Below, piece after piece: positions 14,554 to 24,900 of a stretch of DNA of 43,053 nt. A model generated the notes under the pieces. The model searched no databases. It was not told the DNA's origin and saw only the letters and a list, made by a program, of their open reading frames with translations. The stretch spans positions 65,647 through 108,699 of the forward strand of contig JAHIVW010000006.1 in the NCBI GenBank assembly GCA_018816245.1. The letters are read 5' to 3'. The position numbers were made by a program, and so were the translations under genes. The DNA is from Nanobdellota archaeon (GTDB lineage: Archaea; Aenigmatarchaeota; Aenigmatarchaeia; QMZP01). How positions within the stretch are numbered: the first letter of the stretch is position 1; every line of letters starts with the position of its first letter.

Positions 14554-15060
14554 TCACAGCAGAGGAAGCACCCCTTCAAGCGCACTGAACCGAGGAATTA
14601 CCACTCGGACACTAATTGTCCCGGAATAATTTCCTGACACTGCTCCTTTGGCATCAAGGGTAAGGGAAATATTCTTACTCAACCCCGGGCCGATAAGGAA
14701 ATCTTCGGGGAGGATGAGGTACGGTGAAATATTCCCGAAAGCGAACAACTGCGCCTTCACCATCACGTCATTTGGATTCTCGAATTCGATGCCCCGTGTT
14801 GCGGATTCATTCGGTTCAAATCCTCCAAAGTTCAGATTCCACCTGTCCACGGTGACCTCAATCGTCCGGTTCCCCACTGTTGAAGCGAACAACGTCACGT
14901 TCGTCGGGTAATGGGTCGTCTCTGTTGAGAAGAGGAAGAACTCGTACTGCTCAAATGGTTCTGTGGATACCCGTTGTGGAAGCAGTAACAACCCACTCCC
15001 AATGAAGAAGAGAATAACGATCGTGATACCGATCAGGAGAATCTCTGTTGTGTGTCCCAT
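14554..15060 (-). CDS. N-terminally anchored surface protein
   Basis: A 168-residue protein with one long hydrophobic helix at residues 5-28 (LLIGITIVILFFIGSGLLLL), then a beta-rich outer domain with several Asn-X-Ser/Thr sites (NVT, NRT, NES, NIS, NYS). The pattern of residues 80-150 (FENPNDVMVKAQLFAFGNIS, then LDAKGAVSGNYSGTISVRV) resembles an Ig/ASPM-like adhesion fold. It is the second gene in the operon, 4 bp from the next start. It may partner the large protein encoded just upstream. No family is assigned. Confidence 0.7.
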   Translation of the reverse strand: MGHTTEILLIGITIVILFFIGSGLLLLPQRVSTEPFEQYEFFLFSTETTHYPTNVTLFASTVGNRTIEVTVDRWNLNFGGFEPNESATRGIEFENPNDVMVKAQLFAFGNISPYLILPEDFLIGPGLSKNISLTLDAKGAVSGNYSGTISVRVVIPRFSALEGVLPLL

Positions 15061-15092
15061 TGTGTGTTAGTAGCAGGGTAAGCATTTTATAG

Positions 15093-17483
15093 TTAGCGGC
15101 GCGTCCGTCTGGTTACTCGCCGCTTGGTTCGCCGCGTCACCAACCGTTTTGTCCGTTTTTTGGGGAGGGACTCGCTTTCCACCTTCTGCCGAAGGCCGAT
15201 CAGCAAGTTCTGCATTTCTGGCGACTCCTTTCCTGCCCGCCGTCTCCGGAACAATGAAGCCAGGGTGAAGCTCCCAACGGCAATGATGACAAGGAGGGCA
15301 GTTTCAGATCCAACAGGGGCCACCAAGAAGTTCCCACTGAATAGTCCAAATGACGGCTGGTGAACAGATTCTGGCGGTGCCTCAGGAGAAATTGCGTTCT
15401 CAACCACCTCTGCGGCACTCAGGACGGTGAATCCGAACGACTGCTCACTCTTGATCAATCCGCTTGTTGCCCGGAAGGTGGCGGAATAGGTACTCTTGCT
15501 GGCATTTTCAGGAACAGTAAAGGTAACGATAACAGCCTGTTGATCCCCTACTACAAGCGAGCTCAGCGCCGTTTGTGAGAGGCTGTAGTACTCAGCAGGC
15601 ACCCCTTCGAGAGCAAGCTCAATATCAGCCAAATCAGTTTCCCCGTTATTCAGAACAAGAAATTCGATCCCCAGTTCCTTCCCTTGTTCGATCTTCACAC
15701 TTTCTGGGGCAAGCACTGAAAGCTTTTGCTTCTTGACCACTGTGATTGTGAAAGTTTCAGTTGCACTGAGATAAGGTTCCTTCGTGAAATACAGTGTCAC
15801 AGTGTAGGTTCCTTCGATTGTTGGCGAAGCCGCCTCAATCGAAAGCACGCCATCCTTATCCGTTGTTGTCGTTGGAAGTGTTGTTGTTCCAAGCGTTCCG
15901 GTCACGGTAACACCAGCAACTTGTTTCGGACTGCCTTTCTCGGACGTTGTCACAACACCGTTGATCCGGACAACATCCTTGATCGAGTAGGTTGTCTTGT
16001 CAGACGTCACTGTCGGCGTCAGGGAAACAGGAAACGCGACAATGAAGGCCGTTTCCTTGTTGGTCGTGAACGAAAGCTCGTTCTTTACCTTGTCAATATC
16101 AGCCTGAATTTCACTCCAGTCGCCGTTGCATTCCTCTTTTCCAAAATTCCACTCTGAACACCGGTAGACTGTGATTTCATCCTCGTCGGGAATCACGTTT
16201 TCATGGTAATCGAGCACAATCTCCGCTGTATTGAAGGTGATATCAGCTTCAAAGGCAACCAAAACGTCTGTTGCAAACCCTTCGATTGGAATACCGGTAC
16301 GCCATTGCACGTTGATCGGATCATCAAATTCAGAAAAGCTCGCATCGTCCAGGGTGATGACGACCTCGGGAAGCGAGACCGTGATATCATATGTTCCAGG
16401 AGGCAGTGTTCCAGTATAGGTCCCATCTGAGGCTGACGTGAAACTGAAGCTTCCTGTCGTACCGACAAACCCAATCGTTGCAGCCAAGGCACCACCATTC
16501 TTATCCAGGAACTCACCGCTGATAGGAATGGTTACAGAAATTTTCCTCGTATCGACCTTACTTGCGGAACCGTAGGTGATCGTTGTTTTGAAATCGATAT
16601 TGGAACCAGCGCTGACCGAAGGAATCTTTGCTTTGAATGTCGTTATCCCGGTACTTGAACTTAATTCAGAAAGCACCGCCTGCTGCCCGGCAACATGAAC
16701 CACAATATTCGTTGCATCGAGAACAAGCGCTTGCCCCTTTTCGAAGCTCTTTACTGTAACCGTAACAAGGTCCCCTGTTTTAACAATGTTCTTGTCAAGT
16801 GACAAGACAGACAAATCAATAACAGGAGAAACGGTCACAGGTGTTGTTACACTCACTGATCCCGTATCAAGGTGTCCTACAATCCCATAGGAATGTGTTC
16901 CTGCTAGAGGCGTTCCGACGATCAATTGAAACCATCCATCTATTGTGTATGGAGGGACAAGGAGCGTTTTGTTGACGCCGTTCTCAGTAACTGTGAAGGA
17001 AATATTTCCTGAGCTGAGCGTTTGATCAATCCCGTCTTTTTTCAGGTTTGCGGCAATGATCAGAGAGGTTGCATCGTCATAGACCGTCCCGGGAACCGTC
17101 ACAGCAAGGGTAAGCTCGGAGACAGCAAACGAGTCTTGCATCGAAATATTCTCGTCAAGCGAGTTCGTGCAGGAGATCGTCACATCATAGTGGCCGGTTT
17201 TGGTGAGGTAGGCAGCAGGAACAGTGAGTTTGTACTTCCCTAACTGAAGTGTGAATTCCTGATCAGGGAGTTCCACTCCAGGCGGTCCATCAATACTTGC
17301 AATGACGGTATCGATTGTCGTATTCGGGATCGTTTCCGTGCAGACAACAGAAAGTTGGGCGTTTCCACCAAGCCAGACAGTCTCTGGAACTGTGGCGTTC
17401 TCAAGAAGTGGTGTCGCCATGACCGACGGACTTATTATAAGAAGGAGCGCGGCACCTAGAAGGATAGCGCACACCCTCAGCAT
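15093..17483 (-). CDS. Large Ig/NEW3-type surface protein with basic cytosolic tail
   Basis: About 796 residues. A signal peptide (MLRVCAILLGAALLLIISPS) is followed by a series of beta-sandwich modules of about 90-120 residues. One has the carboxypeptidase-regulatory-like pattern GGALAATIGFVG then TYTGTLPPGTYDITVSL. The last, about residues 600-690, has the NEW3-like pattern VKIEQGKELGIEFLVLNNGE. A C-terminal helix (TALLVIIAVGSFTLASLF) is followed by a tail of about 50 residues ending in repeated Arg/Lys-Thr-Arg units. The start at 17483 has GGAGG at a suitable distance; the TTG at 17501 is less likely. Adhesion or scaffolding at the cell surface is inferred. The promoter is shared with the divergent gene at 17566. 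Confidence 0.8.
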   Translation of the reverse strand: MLRVCAILLGAALLLIISPSVMATPLLENATVPETVWLGGNAQLSVVCTETIPNTTIDTVIASIDGPPGVELPDQEFTLQLGKYKLTVPAAYLTKTGHYDVTISCTNSLDENISMQDSFAVSELTLAVTVPGTVYDDATSLIIAANLKKDGIDQTLSSGNISFTVTENGVNKTLLVPPYTIDGWFQLIVGTPLAGTHSYGIVGHLDTGSVSVTTPVTVSPVIDLSVLSLDKNIVKTGDLVTVTVKSFEKGQALVLDATNIVVHVAGQQAVLSELSSSTGITTFKAKIPSVSAGSNIDFKTTITYGSASKVDTRKISVTIPISGEFLDKNGGALAATIGFVGTTGSFSFTSASDGTYTGTLPPGTYDITVSLPEVVITLDDASFSEFDDPINVQWRTGIPIEGFATDVLVAFEADITFNTAEIVLDYHENVIPDEDEITVYRCSEWNFGKEECNGDWSEIQADIDKVKNELSFTTNKETAFIVAFPVSLTPTVTSDKTTYSIKDVVRINGVVTTSEKGSPKQVAGVTVTGTLGTTTLPTTTTDKDGVLSIEAASPTIEGTYTVTLYFTKEPYLSATETFTITVVKKQKLSVLAPESVKIEQGKELGIEFLVLNNGETDLADIELALEGVPAEYYSLSQTALSSLVVGDQQAVIVTFTVPENASKSTYSATFRATSGLIKSEQSFGFTVLSAAEVVENAISPEAPPESVHQPSFGLFSGNFLVAPVGSETALLVIIAVGSFTLASLFRRRRAGKESPEMQNLLIGLRQKVESESLPKKRTKRLVTRRTKRRVTRRTRR

Positions 17484-17532
17484 ACTCAATCGGTCCTCCA
17501 ACCCATAACGTCACACTATCATTGTTTTTGTC

Positions 17533-17541
17533 CTATATAAT
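17533..17541. promoter_or_regulatory. Shared bidirectional TATA box
   Basis: CTATATAAT with core TATATA centred at 17536.5. It lies 29.5 bp before the plus-strand ATG at 17566 (near-leaderless) and 53.5 bp from the minus-strand ATG at 17483, which has a leader with GGAGG. No second TATA box is seen in the gap. Confidence 0.5.
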
Positions 17542-17565
17542 CACATAATGAATAACTGTTACCAT

Positions 17566-18522
17566 ATGAGATTCCTCATTTTCTTTCTGTTCCTTGCTAT
17601 GCTTCCCACGGCAGCTGCCCAGTCTGCCCCACAAGTCGGGATTTCACCAACTGTCCTCGACCTCGGCAATCTTTCTCCAGGATCAGCCAAATTTACCACC
17701 CTTACCCTCATCAGCGAATCAAGCGACGACATTTTGGTCCAGCTCACAAAAAATCCTATTGATTCGACCTTTTTTGGGGGTCACATGGGCACGATCCTCT
17801 ATCCAAACAGTTCTGAAGAACCCATTCTTCCCTGGATCGAGTTCTTTGAGAATCCGGTGACACTTACCACTCTTGACAACACTATCGTTGTCGGAAGTGC
17901 CAGAATTAAGCGAGCAGCAGAAACCAACATTCTTGTCACGGTCCCTGAAGACAGCGAGCCCGGATATCATATCGCCTATATTCATGCGGCACCCAAAGTC
18001 ATCCCAACAGGCGGTTCACAAGCGATCATTATTGCTGCAGCCCAGATTCCTCTGATGTTCAATGTTCCCGGTGATGTTGTCCGGGAAGGACAGATTATTG
18101 ACATTGTTGCTGGAACCCTCACGGATGCTGGTGTCCCAATCAACATCTACTTCAAGAATACAGGGACGGTGACAATCCAGGCTCGAGCAACCGAGCTCGT
18201 TGTAAGCGACACAGAGACCCGCTTCGAGGGAACGTCAACATTCATGTTTGTCCCTCCTGGTAAAACTGTTGCGCTCGAGGCATCTGCACCTTCCGGTGTC
18301 CTTTCTGTAGGCACATATGACGTCTATGCATACGTGAGTTATGGGACAGGTGAGGACGCAATGGAGACGACCCTCTTTGTCGAGGCACCTGGTCCACTCT
18401 CCCAACCAACTCCTCTCTTCCTAGGCATCGAAGCCATTGAAGGTGTTCCCCTCTGGATTATCCTCCTCCTGGTTCTCATCGCGATCCTTATCTACCTCCA
18501 CCGGCGTGTACAAGAATTTTAA
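17566..18522 (+). CDS. Secreted Ig-like protein with C-terminal membrane anchor
   Basis: About 318 residues. Signal peptide MRFLIFFLFLAMLPTAAAQ, then beta-rich domains. The first (VGISPTVLDLGNLSPGSAKF) has the ASPM/MSP-like pattern common in archaeal surface proteins. A helix near the end (VPLWIILLLVLIAILIYLH) anchors it, leaving a short basic tail. I chose the ATG at 17566 because the TATA box at 17533-17541 would start transcription at about 17562, past the ATG at 17548. The MinD-type ATPase follows 23 bp downstream, suggesting one transcript and a functional link between surface protein and ATPase. Confidence 0.77.
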   Translation: MRFLIFFLFLAMLPTAAAQSAPQVGISPTVLDLGNLSPGSAKFTTLTLISESSDDILVQLTKNPIDSTFFGGHMGTILYPNSSEEPILPWIEFFENPVTLTTLDNTIVVGSARIKRAAETNILVTVPEDSEPGYHIAYIHAAPKVIPTGGSQAIIIAAAQIPLMFNVPGDVVREGQIIDIVAGTLTDAGVPINIYFKNTGTVTIQARATELVVSDTETRFEGTSTFMFVPPGKTVALEASAPSGVLSVGTYDVYAYVSYGTGEDAMETTLFVEAPGPLSQPTPLFLGIEAIEGVPLWIILLLVLIAILIYLHRRVQEF

Positions 18523-18545
18523 GGTAAGGTCCCAAGGGGAAGCGT

Positions 18546-19313
18546 ATGACGAGGATAATCGGGATTGTTTCTGCAAAAGGAGGTGTCGGGAAAACCACCG
18601 TGACAGCAAACCTCGGTGCAGCGCTCACCTCCTTCGGCAAACGAACCGCTGTTGTTGATTGCAACTTAACAAATCCTCATCTCGGCCTTATTCTCGGCCT
18701 CCTTCCGAATTGGAAAGTCACCCTGAATGACGTCATCAAAGGCCGCTCGAAACTGTCTGCAGCGGTCCATAATCATCCTTCTGGTCTTCAAGTCATCCCG
18801 GCTGCCTTCGAAGTTCGTGATATCCGTTCTCTCAACCTCCACCAACTCCGGAACCGTATTCGAGACACCTTTTCACGCCAACGAGTTGACTTTGTTATTC
18901 TCGATTCCTCTCCTGGCCTGTTTAATGAAGGCCTCCTTACCCTCCGGGCGTGCCAAGAGATTTACTTCGTTGCCACACCACATATGCCAGCAATCATTGA
19001 CATCACCAAGACAATCGCACTCTTGAAGAAGCGGGATGCTAAACCTTCAGGTATTATCCTGAACCGCGTCCGCAACAAACCATATGAGCTTCGGGACGAT
19101 GAGATTGAGCACTTCACCCATCTGCCGGTGCTGGCGCGCATCCCTGAAGATGAAAACGTCTTGAAAGCAACGAACTTCAAGGTGCCGGTTGTCACCCAGC
19201 ATCCCGGGAGCAAGGCAAGCGTTGCCCTTTCAAATTTTGCCGCAGATCTTGCGGGCATTCAGAAACCGACTCGTTTCTCGTTCTTTGGAAACCTATTCAG
19301 ACGAGGAAACTAG
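18546..19313 (+). CDS. MinD/ParA-family ATPase in the surface locus
   Basis: A 255-residue P-loop ATPase: deviant Walker A KGGVGKTTVTANLG at residues 11-24, DCNLTNPHLGLILGL at about 39-53, Walker B-like VDFVILDSSPGL near 116-127, and the family's ATPHMPAIIDITKTI. The C-terminal end (TRFSFFGNLFRRG) is a basic amphipathic helix like the membrane-targeting sequence of MinD. It is the second such ATPase here; the two share the fold but are clearly diverged. AAGGGGAAG precedes the ATG. Positioning of surface structures is inferred from family and location. Its TAG is interlocked with the TAG of the convergent beta-helix gene (CTAG, 19310-19313). Confidence 0.88.
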   Translation: MTRIIGIVSAKGGVGKTTVTANLGAALTSFGKRTAVVDCNLTNPHLGLILGLLPNWKVTLNDVIKGRSKLSAAVHNHPSGLQVIPAAFEVRDIRSLNLHQLRNRIRDTFSRQRVDFVILDSSPGLFNEGLLTLRACQEIYFVATPHMPAIIDITKTIALLKKRDAKPSGIILNRVRNKPYELRDDEIEHFTHLPVLARIPEDENVLKATNFKVPVVTQHPGSKASVALSNFAADLAGIQKPTRFSFFGNLFRRGN

Positions 19314-21892
19314 AATTTAAAGATTGGCGTTGCGTGGCAGAAGAGGCAATAGATATTGAGCTCAAAGTTCTGGATGTCAAATCCGTCGTGATTGTCTTCA
19401 ACCAACACGGAAACTGGATAGGTCCCAGGGCCAGAGGCAAACGGCTTCCACGAAACCTGGCCGTTTTGTTGTATTGTCATCCCCGGCGGTCCTTGCAGCA
19501 GGGTGTAAGTAAGCGGATCGTCGTTTGCGTCAAGGGTCTGTACCTTGTACTTGAACTTTTCGACGTTCGAAATCGTTGTCGTTGGCGTAGAAGTGATCGT
19601 TGGATAAGCATTCACCACCGGCGTTTCAAGGGGAAGATAGTCAGTATTTGTTCCTCCAGGAACGCCGGGTAAAATAATATACACATTGCTGCAGATATTA
19701 TTCACAGGATTCTGGCAATCATGGTCGTACCAGAAGTTCCCTTCGGTACTACTATTGAACTTGTTTGTTGTTGGTTGAATTGAATCTGCTCCCTGTTTGC
19801 TGTTTTCAATGAAGGCGTTCCGGTAAACAAGATCGTTGGCTTCAGATGAAAGCCGGATTCCAAATCCGTCATGGCTTGATCCCTGACAGAATTGACCAAC
19901 ATTATCCGTGAAGGTATTTGATCCGCCACCAATTGCTCGCATGCAAAACTGACTTCGCCGAATCTGGTTCCCGGAGATCATACTGTTTGTCACGCTTTCC
20001 AAATCGAGATTGAATCCCGTGTCTTCCCCGTTCCGGTCAAGGTAATTCGAAAGAACATTGGCATCAGCAACAGAGATGAGGTAGATCCCTTTGAAGATAT
20101 TATCCGTAATGGTATTCCCGTCAATCGTGATATTCGATCCACCGTCACCAAGAATTCCCGCTTCAGGTGAACTGGGATTTGTGCTCGTTCCGGTTTCTGT
20201 AATTAGGTTTCCAAGAAGCTGCGCGTCTGTTGCGCCGCTCAGGTCAAACCCATTCTTGAAGTTCCGGACAGCGATGTTCTTGACCGTGACCCCAGTGGTC
20301 CCGCTGAGGTCCAGTCCTGTTCCGTCTTGGAAGCCGACAAGAGTAGTTCCTTGACCATCCAAGACAGCACCATCTGCAAAGAAGATGCCGCTTGGTCGCA
20401 AGAACTCCTGGCTGTCTGCAATCAGTTGTCCTCGGACAGTACATCCATTCGGCAGCTGTGCAGTGCACGTGTCATCAGCATCAAGGACGACAACAGGGAC
20501 GACTGTCTGGTTCGCGAGTTCGAGGAAACTCGAGTCTCGCACGGTCACAGTCGCATAATAGGTTCCTGTATCAGTGAAGTCTGTATACCATTTCCAGCTC
20601 CCTGGACCGACTTCAACGAAGTTGGGATCATCAATCTCGTAGGTTAGGGGACCATTCTCGCTGACGACATTGACATCCAAGTCAACAATCTCCCCTTCAT
20701 TTACCGTGATCTGTTGTGGCACAGGATCGAACTGGGGAGGCTTGAGCCCAAAAACCAACTCAGGGGTAAGCGGCGAGTGATCAATCGAATTGATATCATG
20801 AACCATTTCTATGTCACACCGGAGATCCCCATTCGTATCAGGGCAACCTTCAAGAACGTCCGCATGATTGTCGTAAAAATTCCCCATATCACCTTCATTG
20901 AAATAATTGTCGTACTCATCGAAGACAGGCCCGTTTCGTAGGAAAATGTTGTCAGTGAATAACATTCCCCGTGACGGCTGTGGCTGTCCGGACTTCAGGA
21001 AGCTCTGGAAGTCATGAATGACAATCGATTGGTTATTGTCGGTCATGTTATTGGCGGAAACAGTATTGTTGGGGGAGTAGGCAATCTGAATGCCAATAAG
21101 ATTATTGGCAATGACATTCCCTTCAATCAAACTTCTCGTGACACCGGCAGCAAAATTGATTCCTACTCCACTGAAGGTCACCTGATTATTCCGGATGGTG
21201 TGATTCACAATCGGAAGCATATCAGGAGACGCACTTGCCTCAAGCCGGATTGCCGATCCCCGGCATTTGGTAATGGTGTTCCCTTCAATTATTGAGTCTC
21301 GAACACCGTAAATCATGTCAGCATACTGGACCACGATCCCGTCCTCAGCAGTGGTAATCCCGTTGCAGGTAATGCTATTATCTTTCACAAGCGCGTTTTT
21401 CGAATGAGCGATAGTGATCCCCTTCACACCAGAGGGACTAAAGACAATCGTATTGTTCGAAACGACGGTGCCTTTAATATAGGGAGGATAAGGATCCCCA
21501 TTGATATGGGTAACAATGATGCCCATATCAGATTCCATCAACGTATTATTCGTGAAGAGACCCCAGGATGAATTTTCCGCATCAATGGCATAGGTAAAGG
21601 ATATAAAATGACAGTTCTTAATCGTGATATTGTCATGACTTTTTACGACAATCCCCGCAAATAGTGCCGGTTGCGTCCCGAGAAGGGTTGCTCCATTACA
21701 ATCAATAACAAGGTCATTCGCTGCAACATACGTTCCATGAGGAATATAGTATGTTCCTGGATCCATGGTAACAGATTGAGTATATTCACACCAGTCAGCG
21801 GGGGTTTCATTACAAGAAACTGCCTGCGCAGTCGGCACAAGAAGAAGCCCGACAAGCAAAGCTGCCATGAGACCCCAGCGCATACCTCTCAT
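19310..21892 (-). CDS. Secreted parallel beta-helix (NosD/PbH1-type) surface protein
   Basis: An 860-residue protein with signal peptide MRGMRWGLMAALLVGLLLVP. Two blocks of right-handed parallel beta-helix repeats, about residues 50-340 and 490-730, show the repeated N-N/D-hydrophobic pattern (IEGNTITKCRGSAIRLEASA; ITIDGNTITDNIFKGIYLIS). Between them lies a cadherin/Ig-like module (about 395-470), and a second such module (VEKFKYKVQTLDANDDPLTY) lies near the C-terminus. The family includes NosD-like and carbohydrate-active or adhesive surface proteins. No catalytic residues can be named. There is no C-terminal anchor, so it is secreted or held by partners. A TATA-like CTTTATTAG (complement of 21915-21923) lies 27 bp before the ATG, supporting a leaderless start. 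Confidence 0.82.
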   Translation of the reverse strand: MRGMRWGLMAALLVGLLLVPTAQAVSCNETPADWCEYTQSVTMDPGTYYIPHGTYVAANDLVIDCNGATLLGTQPALFAGIVVKSHDNITIKNCHFISFTYAIDAENSSWGLFTNNTLMESDMGIIVTHINGDPYPPYIKGTVVSNNTIVFSPSGVKGITIAHSKNALVKDNSITCNGITTAEDGIVVQYADMIYGVRDSIIEGNTITKCRGSAIRLEASASPDMLPIVNHTIRNNQVTFSGVGINFAAGVTRSLIEGNVIANNLIGIQIAYSPNNTVSANNMTDNNQSIVIHDFQSFLKSGQPQPSRGMLFTDNIFLRNGPVFDEYDNYFNEGDMGNFYDNHADVLEGCPDTNGDLRCDIEMVHDINSIDHSPLTPELVFGLKPPQFDPVPQQITVNEGEIVDLDVNVVSENGPLTYEIDDPNFVEVGPGSWKWYTDFTDTGTYYATVTVRDSSFLELANQTVVPVVVLDADDTCTAQLPNGCTVRGQLIADSQEFLRPSGIFFADGAVLDGQGTTLVGFQDGTGLDLSGTTGVTVKNIAVRNFKNGFDLSGATDAQLLGNLITETGTSTNPSSPEAGILGDGGSNITIDGNTITDNIFKGIYLISVADANVLSNYLDRNGEDTGFNLDLESVTNSMISGNQIRRSQFCMRAIGGGSNTFTDNVGQFCQGSSHDGFGIRLSSEANDLVYRNAFIENSKQGADSIQPTTNKFNSSTEGNFWYDHDCQNPVNNICSNVYIILPGVPGGTNTDYLPLETPVVNAYPTITSTPTTTISNVEKFKYKVQTLDANDDPLTYTLLQGPPGMTIQQNGQVSWKPFASGPGTYPVSVLVEDNHDGFDIQNFELNIYCLFCHATPIFKF

Positions 21893-21935
21893 ATGTAGAA
21901 TAGAGTAAGGAAGACTAATAAAGAAATTTGACCAC

Positions 21936-21944
21936 CTTTAAGAG
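21936..21944 (+). promoter_or_regulatory. TATA box for the giant LamG-like protein gene
   Basis: CTTTAAGAG, centred about 37 bp before the ATG at 21977, predicts a short leader. The divergent beta-helix gene appears to use a separate TATA element at 21915-21923, so this gap holds two promoters back to back. Confidence 0.4.
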
Positions 21945-21976
21945 CTGTTTTTATTCCTTCCTTCGGGTAGTATGAC

Positions 21977-24900
21977 ATGCGAACTTGGGGGCTTCTGGCA
22001 CTCCTTCTTGGCCTGATCATCCTTGGAACACAGGGCTCTTCCCAGCAGGGCTTCGATATCTCAATTGACCCGGTCTCACCTTCTGTCGGTTCCCCGTTCA
22101 TTATCACGATTCACGGCTCACCGGAGACCACTTTTGACCTATCTATTTTCTCATCTCAGGAGAACCTCGTTTTCCCTTCGGCTCCACAACCCTGGGAAAC
22201 CGACCTTGGAGGAAGTTACAACATTCTTGTTCCTGGTATTGATGATGAGGGATCGTATGAAATCCGCCTCTCTGCAGCAGGAACCCTCTATACAAAATCT
22301 TTCACACTCGGGGATTCGGTCTCCGAAGAAGAGAACCCACATGTTCCCAAAGTCACCACAACAAGAGACGCGCAGAGCGAAATCACCTGCGTCGGCAATG
22401 ACTGTACAGGCAGGTTCTATTCTGCTCCCCGTTTCTACGAGGAAAATGGTGAATGGATTCCCCTTAATTTTTCCTTTGGTACAACAAACTGCCTTGCTGG
22501 GTACACCTACTGCCAGCCTGTCAACAATTATTACAAAGCGCACGTCAAACCTATCTTCTCGGAAGACAACATCGCTTTGACGACCAATAACCGGACATTC
22601 AGCATGACGCTTAAGAGCGTCGGATCTCCGACGGCACCGCTTCATGCTGTTGTTCCGCAGATCAATGACAATCAAGTTCTATATAAAAACATTACCCCAT
22701 TCGTTGATCTTCTCTATACCTATCAAATAGACACCTTCAAAGAAACAATCGTTATCAATGACCCAAGCATTTTTGAAACGATACCAGAAAAAGATGTTCT
22801 TATAACATTTACCTTGAAAGGGTCGGAGTCTTCTCCGTTCCTCCTCCTCCAACCGTTTGCCCTTGACGGGAATGATTCGGTTCTTTTCCCAACCCAAACA
22901 CAAACTCCAGCCGGCACAGAAACAGTAACCTACACCATGCGCTTCCCCCGGTCGTGGTTTACTGATCCTCAGCGGATCTATCCCATTCTCATTGACCCAA
23001 GTGTGACAATTAACAATGGGAACATTACCAGCGATCTCCGTATCTATAAGAATATGGGTTCTATCCCCCCCCTCTATATTCGTACTGATGATGCGTACCT
23101 TGCTGTTGGTCGCCAACAAATAAAACAAGGTTTTTTCTATTGGACTTATATGCATCGTTCTGTTGTCGAATTTAATGTTACCGGAATCCCACGAGGTGCA
23201 AACATTACGGAAATCAATCTGACCCTCTGGCACAAACAGACTGGCAATGCCGCCAATCAAGATTTCACAGTCATGGAAATTGAGGGCGAAAGTTCAACGT
23301 ATCCAAGTCAGAACCCAACGTGTCAAGGAAACTGCTTATACTGGGGAGACATGGGAAACGGTTCCGTCTACAACACCACACAGGACTACAACGGCGGTAT
23401 TGGTATAAGTTATACCATCATGATAAACCAAAACGCCACAGACAATCTTACCGAGCGCCGTTATTCGCAAGGTGAAGATTGGTTTGGTTTTGGATTGTAC
23501 AGTCAAGGAGGAGAAGCAGACTCAACGTCACTAACATCCGAAAAACAATGGTACAGTACTGGAAACGCGAATGATACATTACATCCGTCAATGGACGTGA
23601 GCTGGACACAAATTGACCCGGACATCGCTCTCATCGATCCACAGAATGGCGCATCCTTCAGTTTCATCAAAGAGACCATGAACCTCAGTTTTGACTTCAC
23701 AGATAACGAGAATGAACTTCAGTGGATTGAGGTATTCGCAAGCAATGAGACAACAGAACCATTGGGCGAGAGTCTTGTCTTTCTTGCGAGGAATGTCAGC
23801 AAAGATTCGCGACTCAATTATAGCTATACTGCACCACTTTGGAAAAAAGACCCGTATACAACATTATTGTTACATTTCGATAACCGAACAGCGTATGCAG
23901 AAAATGATACGCTTGTGTATGATTTTTCGGGGAGCGGCAACAATGCAACACCATCACCGGGATCAGCAGCATTTCAACCAACCTTCAACCACTCTGCCGG
24001 GAAATTCGCTGGATCATTCGAATTCGATGGAACAGACGACAACTTGACGCTTGGTGATGCGGATAGTCTGACCGGTCTCCCGGCAACCTACATGTTTTGG
24101 ATCAAACTCTTTGAGGGAGATACACAAAACCATGGCATCCTTGAGAAGTTGTCCGGTTCAACTGGCATTGCGATCAGGCAAGAACTCGGGACATTTACAG
24201 TCTATGTTGATTCTGCAACTGCTTTACATAGCATTCCCAGATTTCTCCCTTCTGTTGATACGTGGTATCATGTTGCCGTTGTGATCAATACAACAGGAGG
24301 TATTTCTGTCTACCGAGACGGGATCTTCAATTCCAGTGGATCAGCAGCCGCTATGACAGATAACAACGCCGATTTTGTCATCGGCGGTGCCGGTACCAAC
24401 AGGCTTAATGGCACGATAGATGAACTCGTTATTCTCAACAGGACCTTATCGTCCGCAGAAATTCGTGACGCAGCCCGCCTTCCCTCAGGAGTCTACCATT
24501 GGTTTGTCAATGCAACAGACTTCCTCCAACCAAACAAGAGTGCTGTATACACCTTTACGATTAACGTCACCCCTGAAGTGACGATTGGGGGCATTGACAA
24601 CGGATCCATCTTTTCCAGCATTGGGAAGATTATCCCTGGCGCATTTGGTGATGACGATCAAAAGGAAAACATCTCTGTTTCCTTTTACGGCGGCCGTTCA
24701 GCAACGCCGGATACGCACGATCTCCTCTGGCGGCAAACCGTTACCAACGGGACAAACGTAACCTTTAACTGGTCAGTACCGTTGACCCTGAACGACAGCA
24801 GCACGATCTTCCTGTACCATTTCGACAACCGATCTGATTTGGGCGAAGATCATAACGAGCAAACGAAAACAACTTCCAGAATTTACGACTTTACCTACCA